Positions 24,689 through 36,749 of a DNA stretch of 64,000 nt are shown here, piece after piece. Source of the stretch: Channallabes apus (lineage: Eukaryota > Chordata > Actinopteri > Siluriformes > Clariidae); the NCBI GenBank assembly GCA_030522415.1, contig CM060126.1, forward strand, positions 2,321,833 to 2,385,832, in the 5' to 3' direction. The notes below the pieces were generated by a model. It was not told where the DNA came from. It worked only from the letters and a program-made list of their open reading frames with translations, and did no database searches. Position 1 is the first letter of the stretch. The number at the start of each line of letters is the position of its first letter. Made by a program: the position numbers and the translations under genes.

Positions 24689-24957
24689 ATTCATCCATCT
24701 ATTAGCCTCTGTGGTCCAACTAGACACCATGGAGGCCTGTGGTGACTACTTTTTCTCATTTTGACAACCATGGTAGGTCATCTGGTCAACATCCACACAC
24801 ACACACTTGGAAATGCCAATCAGCCTCATCTGCATGTCTTTGGACTGTGGGAGGAAACCAGAGTACCCAAGCACAGGGAGAACATGCAAACTCCATGGAC
24901 ACAGACCCTGAGGCAGGAATCGAACCCGGAGCCTGGAGGTTGGCCACCGTGCCGCCA
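24689..24957 (-). mobile_element. tRNA-derived SINE, minus orientation (AFC/V-SINE-like)
   Basis: On the minus strand the head is GGCGGCACGGTGGCCAACC, followed by a B box in GGTTCGATTCC. The body reads GGAGTTTGCATGTTCTCCC and CAGTCCAAAGACATGCAGAT. The same family as the complete copy at 29570-29947, with an internal (CA)n and a divergent tail. Confidence 0.8.
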
Positions 24958-25959
24958 ACATTAATTTATATGCTCGCTTTACTTTGCATTTGATTTAACT
25001 CCCCCATCCATACCCTACTCTTACATATCTTATGGTAAGTTTAACCACAACAATCCAGTTAGCAGTCGGACACCTGAGACTCATATCGGTCATGCCCGGA
25101 ATTATGCATACATTTTATGGCTTAATATAATTGAACTGATAAGTTCCATAAGAATTTACCCCATACAATCATCATGAATGGAAAATCCAGCTATGGAGAA
25201 CAAAACCTTTTTCTTTTCTTTTTTTTTTTACCAGGCTACAAACGTTTATTTCTGTTGAACGTTTTGCCATGGGAATTGACTCCCTTCTGGAGCCAGCTCC
25301 TTGTGGTCATTTGAGGAACCGGAGGTTGCGCCTTGATGGATTCTGAAAAGCACAGTCATATTATGACTTTAATAAGCTTCAATGGAGACAATGCTGGATG
25401 CTGAATCTCATGTCCCAACTATTTCCATTTCGTGAAAAAGGCCTTGCGGTTGAAAATGAGCTTCCTTGTTTGCAGTGCAACAAGAATCCTCTTAGATTTT
25501 GGTCTTTCAGCAGTTAAGACGTGATAAACACTGTTCCTCCAATTAGGTCCCAATCTGCATGTAAAATAAAAGCGATGTGTGGAATCCCACAGAGTTCATT
25601 ACTGAAGCCACTGAGACCAGCACGATGACGCAAATGTTCTTAAGCATGTTGATTAACAATAAGCCACGGTTAATAAACACTCTGATCCTCATAACTACCA
25701 GTTTAAAAGTTATTTTTCATTTTTACTACTCTTTTTACGGTACCAATAAAGGGATGTGATTGGATTCACTGTTAGAGGAAACAAATCAGTTGTTGGTAAT
25801 GATTTTTGAATTACACCACATATACCAAGACGCAACATTTGGTATTACGTGTCACCTTGTGCTAATAGATACCTATTAAATGACATATGTTCAAATACAG
25901 CTGCCTTAACGAGCACTTCTGCGTTTGTAATTGTGGCTTTATTCATGTCTAAGAGAGTT

Positions 25960-26230
25960 AAGTAATGGCTGTCGATAAATCCTGGCTGTCATTTCTCAAT
26001 GTCGAAAACAGCCTGTTCTAACCAGTTTCATTAATGGCTGGGTAATGGATTGGATAGATATGGCGGAATTAAAGTGCTTGATAAGTCACATTATTTCAAG
26101 TTCACTGATGAATGGTGGCCTTGTAATTAAATGGTTTCATTCGGAGGAACTGGCACGGTGAACGGGCTGCTTGATGAGTAACGGATCACTGAAAGGAAAC
26201 GCATCTGAACGGGAAAATAGGATGAAATAA
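25960..26230. promoter_or_regulatory. Possible conserved non-coding element
   Basis: Non-repetitive sequence with TTTCATTAATGG, GGGTAATGGATTG and GTAATTAAATGG, which are homeodomain-type cores, and no open frame. Inference from texture only. Confidence 0.22.
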
Positions 26231-26469
26231 ATAATTACGCATGTGTTGACCCATTCAATGTCCAACTGTTGTAAACGTATTTTTAATGTCAGGGTTGGAA
26301 ATTGATTTGAAATCACTGTTTGTGTGGTTCATTGCTTATTAATGTTGGACCTTTTTATTTATTTATTTTTAAAACTCTGTGGTCCGTTGCAGAAACTTCA
26401 AGACACAAGTCAAGATTGCGCTAAATGAGTATATACTTGTAATGGGAATGTTAACAGATATCAGTTTTG

Positions 26470-26552
26470 CAGTACGGTGGTGCAGGAGGTATCAATGTTG
26501 CCTCACAGATTTATAGATTTCCCGCTTTGATCCTGAGCTTGAGATAATTCTT
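26470..26552 (+). mobile_element. tRNA-derived SINE head fragment
   Basis: CAGTACGGTGGTGCAGGAGG, then TTGCCTCACAGA and TTTGATCCTGAGCTTGAG, resembling the heads at 16000 and 24290. Confidence 0.5.
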
Positions 26553-27146
26553 TAACATGTTCTTAATGCTTGATTAATGGAAGAAGAAGAAGAAGAAGTC
26601 CCAATTTTGTCACATTTACTCTATATGGCAGCCATGCAGTACAGATATGTCACTCCATGACATGATACTCTTATAATTTGCTAATAGTCTTACGTACCCT
26701 GGCACTTTCTCATAGAAGAAGTTAGTTTTGGCCCTTTGTTAAGTAACGATCCCAGGAAGATCTTGTTCCAGATGGTTCAGGCACCTGTTTGATTTTCAGA
26801 TGTCCTGGAAATGGAGTTACTGTTTTGACACATCTATGGTTTAGCCTTTGGGCAAGAAATAGACAGAGAAAGAAAAAGCTTTTTTTTTTTTTGTTCCCCA
26901 GATTGTCAAAATCCTTTTGTTTTCAGCTGTCATCATGCTGCGAGTCTGTCCAGGGCTGTGAAAACCGGGTGTGTTTATTTTTGCTCAGAGAAGACGGGGA
27001 GCTGTCCTGCATGTTAAGTGACGTCAAAAGCTGATGCTGGACCGGATCCGCATTACGCTCACAGTTCCTAGAAGAGAACAGTCTATTTATACGTGTGCTG
27101 TGTGTATAGTCCTGATAAGGAAAAAAATATGGAGTCATACCGTGGA

Positions 27147-27190
27147 AGTTGGGGGTGGGGGGGTGGGGTGTGTGGGGGGGTGGGGGTGGG
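27147..27190 (+). other. G-quadruplex-forming G-run cluster
   Basis: At least six runs of four or more G within about 45 bases, separated by one or few T or GT bases. This fits the standard four-run rule with very short loops, so G-quadruplex potential is high. Confidence 0.7.
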
Positions 27191-27400
27191 TTGTATTTTG
27201 ATGGAGGGGGCTGTGGTTAAAAATAAAACACAACCCAAAAAAGAAACTTTAGAACCTGATCACATGATCAGTTGATCAGTGATAGCTCTGTTATGTTGAA
27301 GTGAGGAATAACGTTAAATGATGGAGATTTAAATGTATGAAAAAAACATAAAAATTAGTGCCTTCATCTTTAGTAACATCTTTTGTGTTAGATTGTACTA

Positions 27401-27500
27401 CAGGGAGTGTTCGAGTCAAACCAGGACCACTTCTTTCCAAGCCATTTCCATATGTTTGGGCCATTAAAGGGGTTCCTGGGAGGCCGGCGTTTTAGACATT
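27401..27500 (+). pseudogene. Mariner-type transposase scrap
   Basis: 27446-27493 reads FHMFGPLKGFLGGRRF on the plus strand, the segment that follows the last catalytic acidic residue in mariner transposases (usual motif FHLFGPLKKFLGG). TTCGAGTCAAACCAGGAC upstream (about 27408) may belong to a terminus brought close by an internal deletion. The rest of the gene is absent. It differs from the Tc1-like families here, so a further mariner lineage is present. Confidence 0.6.
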
Positions 27501-28861
27501 CAGCCAACAGTCTGATCATGGCATGCGCTGCACTGAGAGAACTTGATAGTATCCAAGTTTTTAGAGTTTAACATATCTGTTTTGGTAGAAAAAGGGTTGT
27601 GGAGTTGCGATTTGTTATTCAGAAACTGTCGAAAAAGAAATTGTCGCCACTGGTTTTCCAATGTTTCCACTAGTGACAAATTTCCAGCAACTTTCTGGAA
27701 AACCTGCGGGAAAAGAACAGAATGAAAAATTTATTTCTGGCTTGAGGTTTATGATAAAGTTAGCCTGAAGTCTGTGTAAAGTTAGCTGCAAACCTTATTT
27801 GCATATGAATATATGAACTTGGCAAAACGTTGCAGAAACATGGCCAGAGGATCATCACAACTGGTTGCCAAAAGCTTAAAATTTCATACATTGCTTTAGA
27901 GTGTGGTTCCCGTAAAGACACACACAACGGGCACTGTTCACCCCAAACTACTTTTTTGTATGAGCAAGTAGGAAAAAGAAAATAAATAAATAAATGGAAT
28001 ATGACTTTTTTTAAATCAGTAGAACACTTGAGTTTGTGTGTGTGAGTGTGTGAGTGTGTGTGTGTGTGTGTGTGTATGTAAAACAATCCAGTCAGGCATT
28101 GGAAGTAAATTTGCTGAGTATTTGTTTAAGTTTAGATGACTGTTAAGATAAGATCAGATTTTTTAGAATACAACGGGAAAACTGTACTGTATATGTAACA
28201 TTATCTCCATCTTAAATAAAACAGACACAAGGAAAGCGGATTTTGTGGCCTCAACACCTCATGGTAATGATATTTGCATGAAAAACTATTTTTAGATTTT
28301 TTTCTTCTTCTATCAGCAGATCATTAAGATTTATAAAATTTTCTAATTTCCCACCTTCTGTTTCCACTTTTTGATATTAATTGTTAATTTTTTTTTTATT
28401 ATTATAAATCATGCAACTTAATATGTGGCATTATTCATTTATCAGAGCATTGTGTGTTAATGTGCGTTAACAGACTCTACATTTTCTAATTTAATTAAAT
28501 TTGGAAATCATTGGCTTTAATACTAATAATTATTTTATTGATCATTTGTCTACAACAGTGATTGTTGTAGCCTCAACTTTGTACGGTGTTTTCTATTTTT
28601 TTTTTTTTGTGGGACGCCATCTAACGGGACCGTGTTCAAGGTGGAGAACTATTTTTTTTTTTTCATTAAACTGAGTATAATGCTTACTTCAAGGATTTTT
28701 AGGTATGAAAATCTAGGAATAAATCTATACACACACAGTGTTATCTTTAAGAATATATATTTTTTGACATATTACAGAAACTTAAATTACTTAAGTCCAA
28801 ACAAAAAAATTATTTAACTTTTTCTTTTGGTTCTTTTTGTGCAATTAACTAACCAAACACG
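27501..28861. other. Unassigned DNA with (GT)n
   Basis: A (GT)n tract lies at about 28035-28076. The remainder is A+T-rich and without a recognisable gene. Confidence 0.4.
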
Positions 28862-29174
28862 CACTCATCTTCTATACCGCTTAATCCTGTATTCAGGGAC
28901 GCGGGGACCTGGAGCCTATCCCAGGAGACTCAGGGCACGAGGCAGGGTACACCCTGGACAGGGTGCCAGTCCTTCGCAGGACACAGACAACGGGCAATTT
29001 GGGAACACCAATTAGCCTAACCTGCAGGTCTTTGGACTGTGGAAAGAAACCAACCAAGCACGGGGAGAACATGCAACTCCATGATCACAAACACAAGAAT
29101 CGAGTCTGGCCGGAAATCGAACCCGGACTCTGGAGGTGCAAGTCGACAGTGCTAACCACTACACCACCGTGCCA
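28862..29174 (-). mobile_element. tRNA-derived SINE, minus orientation (AFC/V-SINE-like)
   Basis: Head on the minus strand GTGGCACGGTGGTGTAGTGG, B box region GGGTTCGATTTCC, body with AGTCCAAAGACCTGCAGG and CCAGGGTGTACCCTGCCT, tail ending TATAGAAGATGAGTG. Nearly full length. It lies in the opposite orientation to the copy 400 bp downstream. Confidence 0.85.
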
Positions 29175-29305
29175 CATTTACTAACCAGACAATTAACAAA
29201 TAATCAAAATAATCAACAAACAACTCGTTAACCAACCAATCAACAAACTAATTTACCAACCTGTGAATCTGCCAACTAATCAATCAAAAAACAACCAACC
29301 AATTC

Positions 29306-30050
29306 ACACTTGCACTATATATTTATATTTTCATTTCTGGACCATTGCACAAGACACTTTAATAGGTCACTTTAATAGGTCACTTTTTATGCATATTTGC
29401 ACAACCATTGTCACTTTCAAATTTTTACGAAATTTCTATTTTTTTTCTTCTATATTCTATATTTTGTATTATTTTTATTATGCCCTTATTTGTACAGTTT
29501 ATTTTACTATAGTTAAATGTATTTTCTTTCGTATTTTTTTATTCATATTTATTTCTTATGTACAAGCTTGGCGGCGCGGTGGTGTAGTGGTTAGCACTGT
29601 CGCCTTGCACCTCCAGGGTCCGGGTTCGATTCCACGGCCAGGCTCGATTCCCGTCTCTGTGTGCATGGAGTTTGCATGTTCTCCCCGTGCTTGGTGGGTT
29701 TCCTCCGGGTACTCCGGTTTCCTCCCACAGTCCAAAGACATGCAGGTTAGGCTAATTGGCGTTCCTAAATTGCCCGTAGTGTGTGATTGGGTGTGTGAGT
29801 GTGTGTATGTGTGTGTGCCCTGCGATGGATTGGCACCCTGTCCAGGGTGTACCCCGCCTAGTGCCCGAAGTCTCCTGGGATAGGCTCCAGGTCCCCCGCG
29901 ACCCTGAACACAGGATTAAGCGGTATAGAAAATGAATGAATGAATGAATGTACAAGCTTTTATTTTTTAATGTCACTGGTGGTCGTATAAGCATTACACT
30001 TCATGTCGTACTGTGTATGTGACAAATAAAATTTTAATTTTAATTTGAAC
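29306..30050 (+). mobile_element. L2-type LINE 3-prime tail split by a SINE
   Basis: Both halves (29306-29569 and 29951-30050) align in order with the 3-prime UTR at 36085-36420: CACTTGCACTA, ATGCATATTTGCACAACCA, TTATTATGCCCTTATT, ACAAGCTTTTATTTT and the terminal AATAAAATTTTAATTTTAAT. A SINE occupies 29570-29947. CACTTTAATAGGT is duplicated in tandem near 29356. There is no coding capacity. Confidence 0.8.
29570..29947 (+). mobile_element. Complete tRNA-derived SINE with 12-bp target duplication
   Basis: It is flanked by ATGTACAAGCTT at 29558-29569 and 29948-29959. The head GGCGGCGCGGTGGTGTAGTG holds the A box, with the B box at about 29621-29632 (GGGTTCGATTCC). The body contains GGAGTTTGCATGTTCTCCCC and CCTCCCACAGTCCAAAGACA, and the tail is (GAAT)n. 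This is the structure of the teleost AFC/V-SINE-like type. A short GGCTCGATTCCC segment after the B box is a partial repeat of it. The clean duplication indicates LINE-mediated insertion. Confidence 0.9.
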
Positions 30051-31024
30051 TAAGCCAACCATCACCCATCCAATTAACTAATTAACCAGCCAACCCACCA
30101 AGCAACAAATAAACAGAATGACAAATTATCCAACCAATCAACGATTCAATGAACCAGTCAATGAACTAATTATCCAACTAATGAACCAATTTACTAGTTA
30201 ACCAATGAACTAACCAAGCTATACTGTAAATCAAAACCAATCAACTAATTATTTAACCACTTGACCAACCAACAAGAAATGACAAGGAATTTTTTTTTAT
30301 CATATTTTTGAGTTGAAATTAATGCTTGCAGTTTTTTTCTGCCAAGCCTAAACCTTACAATATTTCATTAGGCGAATGTTTTAACTTGGTGTAAGTGTGA
30401 CTGAAATTTGTTTAAGGTGAATATTGCTACCTTTTAAGCAGGACAAACCTGAAAGTGTTCAATAAATGTGTATCGACAAAAGCACTTCATTCACATCATT
30501 GTGCTTCTGTGTCTCTGCTTTGTTATAAAGAGCTATCGATCTTTATCCTGATAACTTCTCTTATACATCTTTTACATCCACACGGCTGAGACTCGGGAAC
30601 ATGATGACCAGCCACGGCACAATTTGCACAGAATTAATAAAAGAGCGAATCCGTAATGAACCTGCCTCAAACAGAAGATTTTCTTTTTTCATCAGCTTCT
30701 ATGATGAGATGATATATTTCGCAAGACCGAAAAAAAATCAGTAATTGTGCCCCAAAAAAGAAAATCATTTCCAGATTATGAAGCTTTTTTTAAATAAATA
30801 AAACAAATATTGATCTCCATATTTGTGATTAAATAAAAATTCTGCTGAGCTCATCAGGAAAATGGCACGTTGATTTTTATTATTGTACTTGCCTAAAAAA
30901 CTTCTTTTTTTTTTGGTAGTAAATATAATGAGCAGGTGTTTTAAGGGAATTAAATGTGCAAATCTGGAGAAATGTTTTATATGATGTCAGAAAAAAATGC
31001 TGTCGTTTGCGACCCTCACAAAGA

Positions 31025-31069
<45 letters not shown>
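30051..31069. other. Unassigned A+T-rich DNA and (CA)n
   Basis: About 30051-30290 is a low-complexity stretch of AACCAACC/AATCAA-like units. (CA)n at 31026-31065 directly precedes the Tc1 insertion. No gene recognised. Confidence 0.45.
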
Positions 31070-32690
<1,621 letters not shown>

Positions 32691-32878
32691 TAGTACACAC
32701 CTACAGTCCCAGCTGACCCTCTGATTTCCTGTTAGCTATTTGCAAAGAGAATTCGCAAGCAGAGTTTCTGCCTTGGTGTGGACTCGAGTGTGTTTGTGTT
32801 TGCTTGTTGGTGTGTGAGTGTGTGTTTGTCCTCCGTCAGCCTCTGAAGGAGAGCAACGAGTGCACTGAAGGTCACACA

Positions 32879-32917
<39 letters not shown>

Positions 32918-33276
32918 TTCTTGCTAGTGTGAGAGCCGCACTCACAGGGACATGACATAAAAGTATAATTGTGTGTGTGTGTGTGTGCTTGACTGCTCTG
33001 CGACTTCTTTTATACAGCGAGATGGTGTACAGGAAATGGCTCAGTGCTGAGTGTAGAGTACTTGGATTACTTTTTGGATGTAACGAGTAAACTAACGACA
33101 TTTAAGTACTCAGGTATTTAGTTACTTTTTCAAAAATGTAATCCATTATTCGGACAATTTATGTAATCCGTGATCCAGACAGCAGTGATTCCCAATCTGT
33201 TATTGTGTGTGTGTGAAAGTCATCCTACAAGCCCCGCCCCCGAAAACTCGCCGCCCCTCTGTTATTCCTGCTGTTA
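32691..33276. other. Microsatellites and unassigned DNA
   Basis: (CA)n at 32882-32915 and a GT run near 32971-32988. About 33045-33145 (TACTTTTTGGATGTAACGAG) resembles a dispersed teleost repeat. No gene. Confidence 0.45.
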
Positions 33277-33423
33277 TACCCCTATCTCACCTATGCGGTT
33301 TGATTATACGAGGACCGACGCGTGGAAAGATGGAAACCTAATCACAGCGGCAAAACTCGCGGTAAATCACGATGAACCGTATTTACGGCCACCGCGGAAA
33401 ACCGCGTAGCTGAGATAGGGGTA
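33277..33423. mobile_element. Small MITE, Harbinger-like (TTA target duplication)
   Basis: The ends are imperfect inverted repeats of about 25 bp, TACCCCTATCTCACCTATGC on the left and TACCCCTATCTCAGCTACGC on the reverse complement of the right, both followed by GGTTT. Flanking TTA at 33274-33276 and 33424-33426 fits a 3-bp duplication, as in PIF/Harbinger elements. The 147-bp length and the lack of an ORF make it a MITE. Its right end merges into the minisatellite at 33409. Confidence 0.6.
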
Positions 33424-33723
33424 TTAGTAGGTGAGATAGGGGTATTAGTAGGTGAGATAGGGGTATTAGTAGGTGAGATTGGGGTATTAGTAGGTGTGAG
33501 AGGGGTATTAGTAGGGGAGATAGGGGTATTAGTAGGTGTGAGAGGGGTATTAGTAGGGGAGATAGGGGTATTAGTAGGTGTGAGAGGGGTATTAGTAGGG
33601 GAGATAGGGGTATTAGTAGGTGTGAGAGGGGTATTAGTAGGTGTGAGAGGGGTATTAGTAGGTGTGAGAGGGGTATTAGTAGGTGTGAGAAGGGTATTAG
33701 TAGGTGAGATAGGGGTATTAGTA
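33409..33723 (+). repeat. 21-bp minisatellite, 15 copies
   Basis: Exactly fifteen 21-bp units. The main variants are GGTGAGATAGGGGTATTAGT plus A, and GGTGTGAGAGGGGTATTAGT plus A. From about 33490 to 33640 they alternate, giving a 42-bp higher-order unit. Since 21 is a multiple of 3, long seven-residue-repeat frames stay open on both strands; I regard these as spurious. The first unit is the right end of the MITE plus its flank. Confidence 0.9.
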
Positions 33724-33834
33724 GTTAACAGATTATGGGTCAAACTTTGCTGAGTGATGATGGTAGAATAATTATAAAGGTCTTGACTAAAACAACATAC
33801 ATGAGGAATCACAGAGGAGTTTTCATTTCCTGCA

Positions 33835-36033
33835 ATGGAAAAGTACTCGAACTACAAACCGAATTCCAAAAAAGTTGGGACACTAAACAAATTGTGTTAT
33901 ACCACGGTCAAAGACGGTTACAAGGCACAATCTCGTCCAGCGTTTGGTAAATCCGGCCACGCCACCATCTTCCTCATGCCAAAATATAAACAAAGGCTGA
34001 AACAGGAAGTGCCGGTCCAGAGGGAGGTCGCGCGCTGGACGGACCAATCGGTGGCCGCGTTACAGGACGCACTCGATGACGCAGACTGGGACATGTTCAG
34101 AAACAGTTCCGATGATGACGTCAGCGTGTTTACGGAAGCGGTTGTGGGATTTATTGAAAAGCTGGCAGACGATACGGTAGAGAAAAAGACTATCAGAACG
34201 TTTCCCAACCAGAAGCCGTGGGTGGATAAAACCATCCGCGACGCTCTGAGATCTCGCACCGCTGCCTACAACACGGGACTTGCATCGGGGGACATGGAAC
34301 CGTACAAGGCTGCGTCATATAATGTCCGGAAGGCGGTGAAAGAGGCAAAGCAGCGCTACGGGAGAAAACTAGAGTCACAGCTTCAACAGAGTGACTCTAG
34401 GAGCCTGTGGCAGGGACTGAGAACAATAACGGATTATAAAGCACCAACATCCGGTATGACGAACGCGGACGCGACTCTGGCAGACGAGCTCAACATCTTC
34501 TATGCTCGCTTCGAGGCTGCAGCTAAAGACGCTAGCGATGCTAATGCTAATGGCGCTAATGCTAACGGCACTAATGCTAACGGCGCTAACGGCTGCAGAC
34601 AGGAAGACACAGCCAGCACCGGGAACGCGCTCATCATCTCCGAGCACGACGTGAGGAGAGCCTTCAAGAGAGTGAACACCAGGAAAGCAGCAGGACCAGA
34701 CGGCATCTCAGGTCGTATTCTCAGAGCCTGCGCAGACCAGCTAGCACCTGTGTTCACTGAGATATTCAACATCTCTTTATCTCAGTCAGTGATCCCCACA
34801 TGCTTCAAAGAGTCCATTATTGTTCCTGTTCCAAAGAAACCACATCCTGCTTCTCTCAATGACTATCGCCCTGTAGCCCTCACCTCAGTAGTGATGAAGT
34901 GCTTTGAACGCCTTATCAGAGACTTCATCATTTCTTCACTACCCGACACACTGGACCCACTACAGTTTGCATACTGTCAGAACCACTCCACAGACGATGC
35001 AATCTCTCATCTCCTCCACACATCACTCACTCACCTGGACTCTAGGAAAGGGAATTATGTTAAAATGCTCTTCATCGACTACAGCTCTGCTTATAACACA
35101 ATAATTCCCTCCACACTCACCACCAAGCTGGAGCACCTGGGTCTGAGCTCATCTATATGTCAGTGGATCTCCAATTTTCTGACTGGCAGACCACAGGCAG
35201 TAAGGATGGGCGGACATGTCTCAGCCACACTCACTCTCAGCACTGGAGCCCCCCAGGGTTGTGTTCTGAGCCCCCTGCTGTACTCTTTGTACACCCACGA
35301 CTGCGTGGCCACTACCAACTCCACCTCCATCATCAAGTTTGCTGACGACACCGTCGTGGTCAGACTGATCACCAACAATGATGAGTCGGACTACCTAGAG
35401 AAGATTGGAAATCTGGAGAACTGGTGCCAGAGGAACAATCTCCTCCTGAACGTCAGTAAGACAAAGGAGCTGATAGTGGACTTTAGTACAAAGCAGGAGA
35501 GGAACTACCAGACCCCCGTCATCAACAGGAGCCCAGTGGAGAGAGTGGACAGCTTCAGATACCTCGGTGTTCACATCACGCAGGACCTATCATGGTCCTG
35601 TCACATCAACACCGTGGTGAAAAAAGCCCGGCAGCGTCTCTACCACCTCAGACGCTTGAGAGACTTTAGACTGCCCTCCAAGGTGCTCAGGAACTTCTAC
35701 TCCTGCACCATAGAGAGCATCCTGACGGGAAACATCACGACCTGGTTCGGGAACAGCACCATGCAGGACAGACGAGCTCTACAGAGGGTGGTGCGATCAG
35801 CCGAGCGCATCATCCGCACTGAGCTCCCTGACCTGCACTCCATCTACAGCAAGCGGTGCTGGACTAAGGCCAGGAAGATCATGAAGGACCTCAGTCACCC
35901 CAGTAATGGACTGTTCTCTTTGTTGCGGTCTGGGAAAAGATTCCGCTCCCTAAAGGCCAACACAGAGAGACTGAGGAGGAGCTTCTTCCCGCAGGCGATA
36001 AGGTCTCTCAATCACACCTCCACACAGGACTAA
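33835..36033 (+). CDS. LINE reverse transcriptase, N-truncated but open
   Basis: The reverse transcriptase of a non-LTR retrotransposon, which copies LINE RNA at a nicked target. Of 732 codons the first about 20 come from genomic and Tc1 sequence. LINE-derived protein begins near YTTVKDGYKA, where the endonuclease domain would have ended. Reverse transcriptase motifs in order: RKAAGPDGISGR (about residue 283), NDYRPVALTS (about 341), FIDYSSAYNTI (motif A), GAPQGCVLSPLLYSLYTHD (motif B) and KFADDTVVV with catalytic FADD at 35337-35348. The C-terminal ITTWFGN and SFFPQAIRSLN segments are typical of the L2 lineage. No stop interrupts it. It is dead as an autonomous LINE because the endonuclease is absent, although its intact frame suggests a recent insertion. 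Confidence 0.88.
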   Translation: MEKYSNYKPNSKKVGTLNKLCYTTVKDGYKAQSRPAFGKSGHATIFLMPKYKQRLKQEVPVQREVARWTDQSVAALQDALDDADWDMFRNSSDDDVSVFTEAVVGFIEKLADDTVEKKTIRTFPNQKPWVDKTIRDALRSRTAAYNTGLASGDMEPYKAASYNVRKAVKEAKQRYGRKLESQLQQSDSRSLWQGLRTITDYKAPTSGMTNADATLADELNIFYARFEAAAKDASDANANGANANGTNANGANGCRQEDTASTGNALIISEHDVRRAFKRVNTRKAAGPDGISGRILRACADQLAPVFTEIFNISLSQSVIPTCFKESIIVPVPKKPHPASLNDYRPVALTSVVMKCFERLIRDFIISSLPDTLDPLQFAYCQNHSTDDAISHLLHTSLTHLDSRKGNYVKMLFIDYSSAYNTIIPSTLTTKLEHLGLSSSICQWISNFLTGRPQAVRMGGHVSATLTLSTGAPQGCVLSPLLYSLYTHDCVATTNSTSIIKFADDTVVVRLITNNDESDYLEKIGNLENWCQRNNLLLNVSKTKELIVDFSTKQERNYQTPVINRSPVERVDSFRYLGVHITQDLSWSCHINTVVKKARQRLYHLRRLRDFRLPSKVLRNFYSCTIESILTGNITTWFGNSTMQDRRALQRVVRSAERIIRTELPDLHSIYSKRCWTKARKIMKDLSHPSNGLFSLLRSGKRFRSLKANTERLRRSFFPQAIRSLNHTSTQD

Positions 36034-36433
36034 TAACATCTTTTAAGCTCACAACACTGACTGGACAATCATGGACACATTCATACACACTTGCACTAAA
36101 TACTCATACATCTGGACAATTGCACATGTCACCTTTCATGCATATTTGCACAACCACCGACACTTTAATTCTATATACATATATACTCTACCCTATATTC
36201 TATATTTTTGCAATATTTTATTATGCCCTTATTGCACAGTTAATTTTACTAGTTAAAATTATTTCTTCAGTATTTCCTTTTTATTGATTATTTATTTTAC
36301 GTACAAGCTTTTATTTTATTTTTTAAGGTCACTGGCGGTCGTATAAAGCATTTCACTGCATATTATACTGTGTATGATTGTGTACGTGACCAATAAAATT
36401 TTAATTTGATTGATTTGAATTTGATTTGATTTG
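33897..36433 (+). mobile_element. L2/CR1-type LINE, 5-prime truncated
   Basis: Flanked by a 7-bp duplication AATTGTG (33890-33896 and 36434-36440), expected for target-primed reverse transcription. It carries the reverse transcriptase ORF, a 3-prime UTR of about 400 bp and a terminal TTTGATTTGAATTTGATT-like repeat tail. The upstream ORF and endonuclease domain are missing. The same 3-prime end recurs at 9800-10148 and 29306-30050, so the family is multicopy here. Confidence 0.9.
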
Positions 36434-36749
36434 AATTGTGAATAAAAACTGAATGCAATGATGTGGAGATGGCAAATGTCAATATTTTAGTCAGAATAGA
36501 ACATAGATGACAGATCAAAAGTTTAATCTGAGAAAATTTTTCATTTTAAAGGAAAAATATGTTGATTCCAAATTTCACGGTGGCGACAAATCCCAAAAAA
36601 GTTGGGACAAGTAGCAATAAGAGGCTGGAAAAAGTAAATTTGAGCATAAGGAAGAGCTGGAAGACCAATTAACAGTAATTAGGTTAATTGGCAACATGAT
36701 TGGGTATAAAAAGAGCTTCTCAGAGTGGCAGTGTCTCTCAGAAGCCAAG

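Larger units (their letters stand above)
24958..27400. other. Unassigned DNA with short repeat scraps
   Basis: About 25250-25330 resembles an old dispersed teleost repeat (GAATTGACTCCCTTCTGGAG). A SINE head lies at 26470-26552. About 25960-26230 has the texture of conserved non-coding DNA. A strong G-run cluster lies at 27147-27190. No gene recognised. Confidence 0.4.

Noticed and set aside
27760..28086. 108-codon minus-strand frame starting with a His-Thr repeat
   Set aside because: The start is translated (GT)n microsatellite and the remainder shows no domain.
29263..29883. 206-codon plus-strand frame
   Set aside because: It runs through an L2 tail into a SINE; both are non-coding repeats and the frame has no domain.
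33409..33723. CRISPR-like direct repeat array
   Set aside because: Units are contiguous without unique spacers and the genome is a vertebrate, so it is a minisatellite.
33342..33812. 156-codon frame of TPTNTPLTPTNTP-type repeats on the minus strand, with a repetitive plus-strand counterpart
   Set aside because: Produced by the 21-bp minisatellite, whose period is a multiple of three and which is open on both strands. No start context or non-repeat domain.
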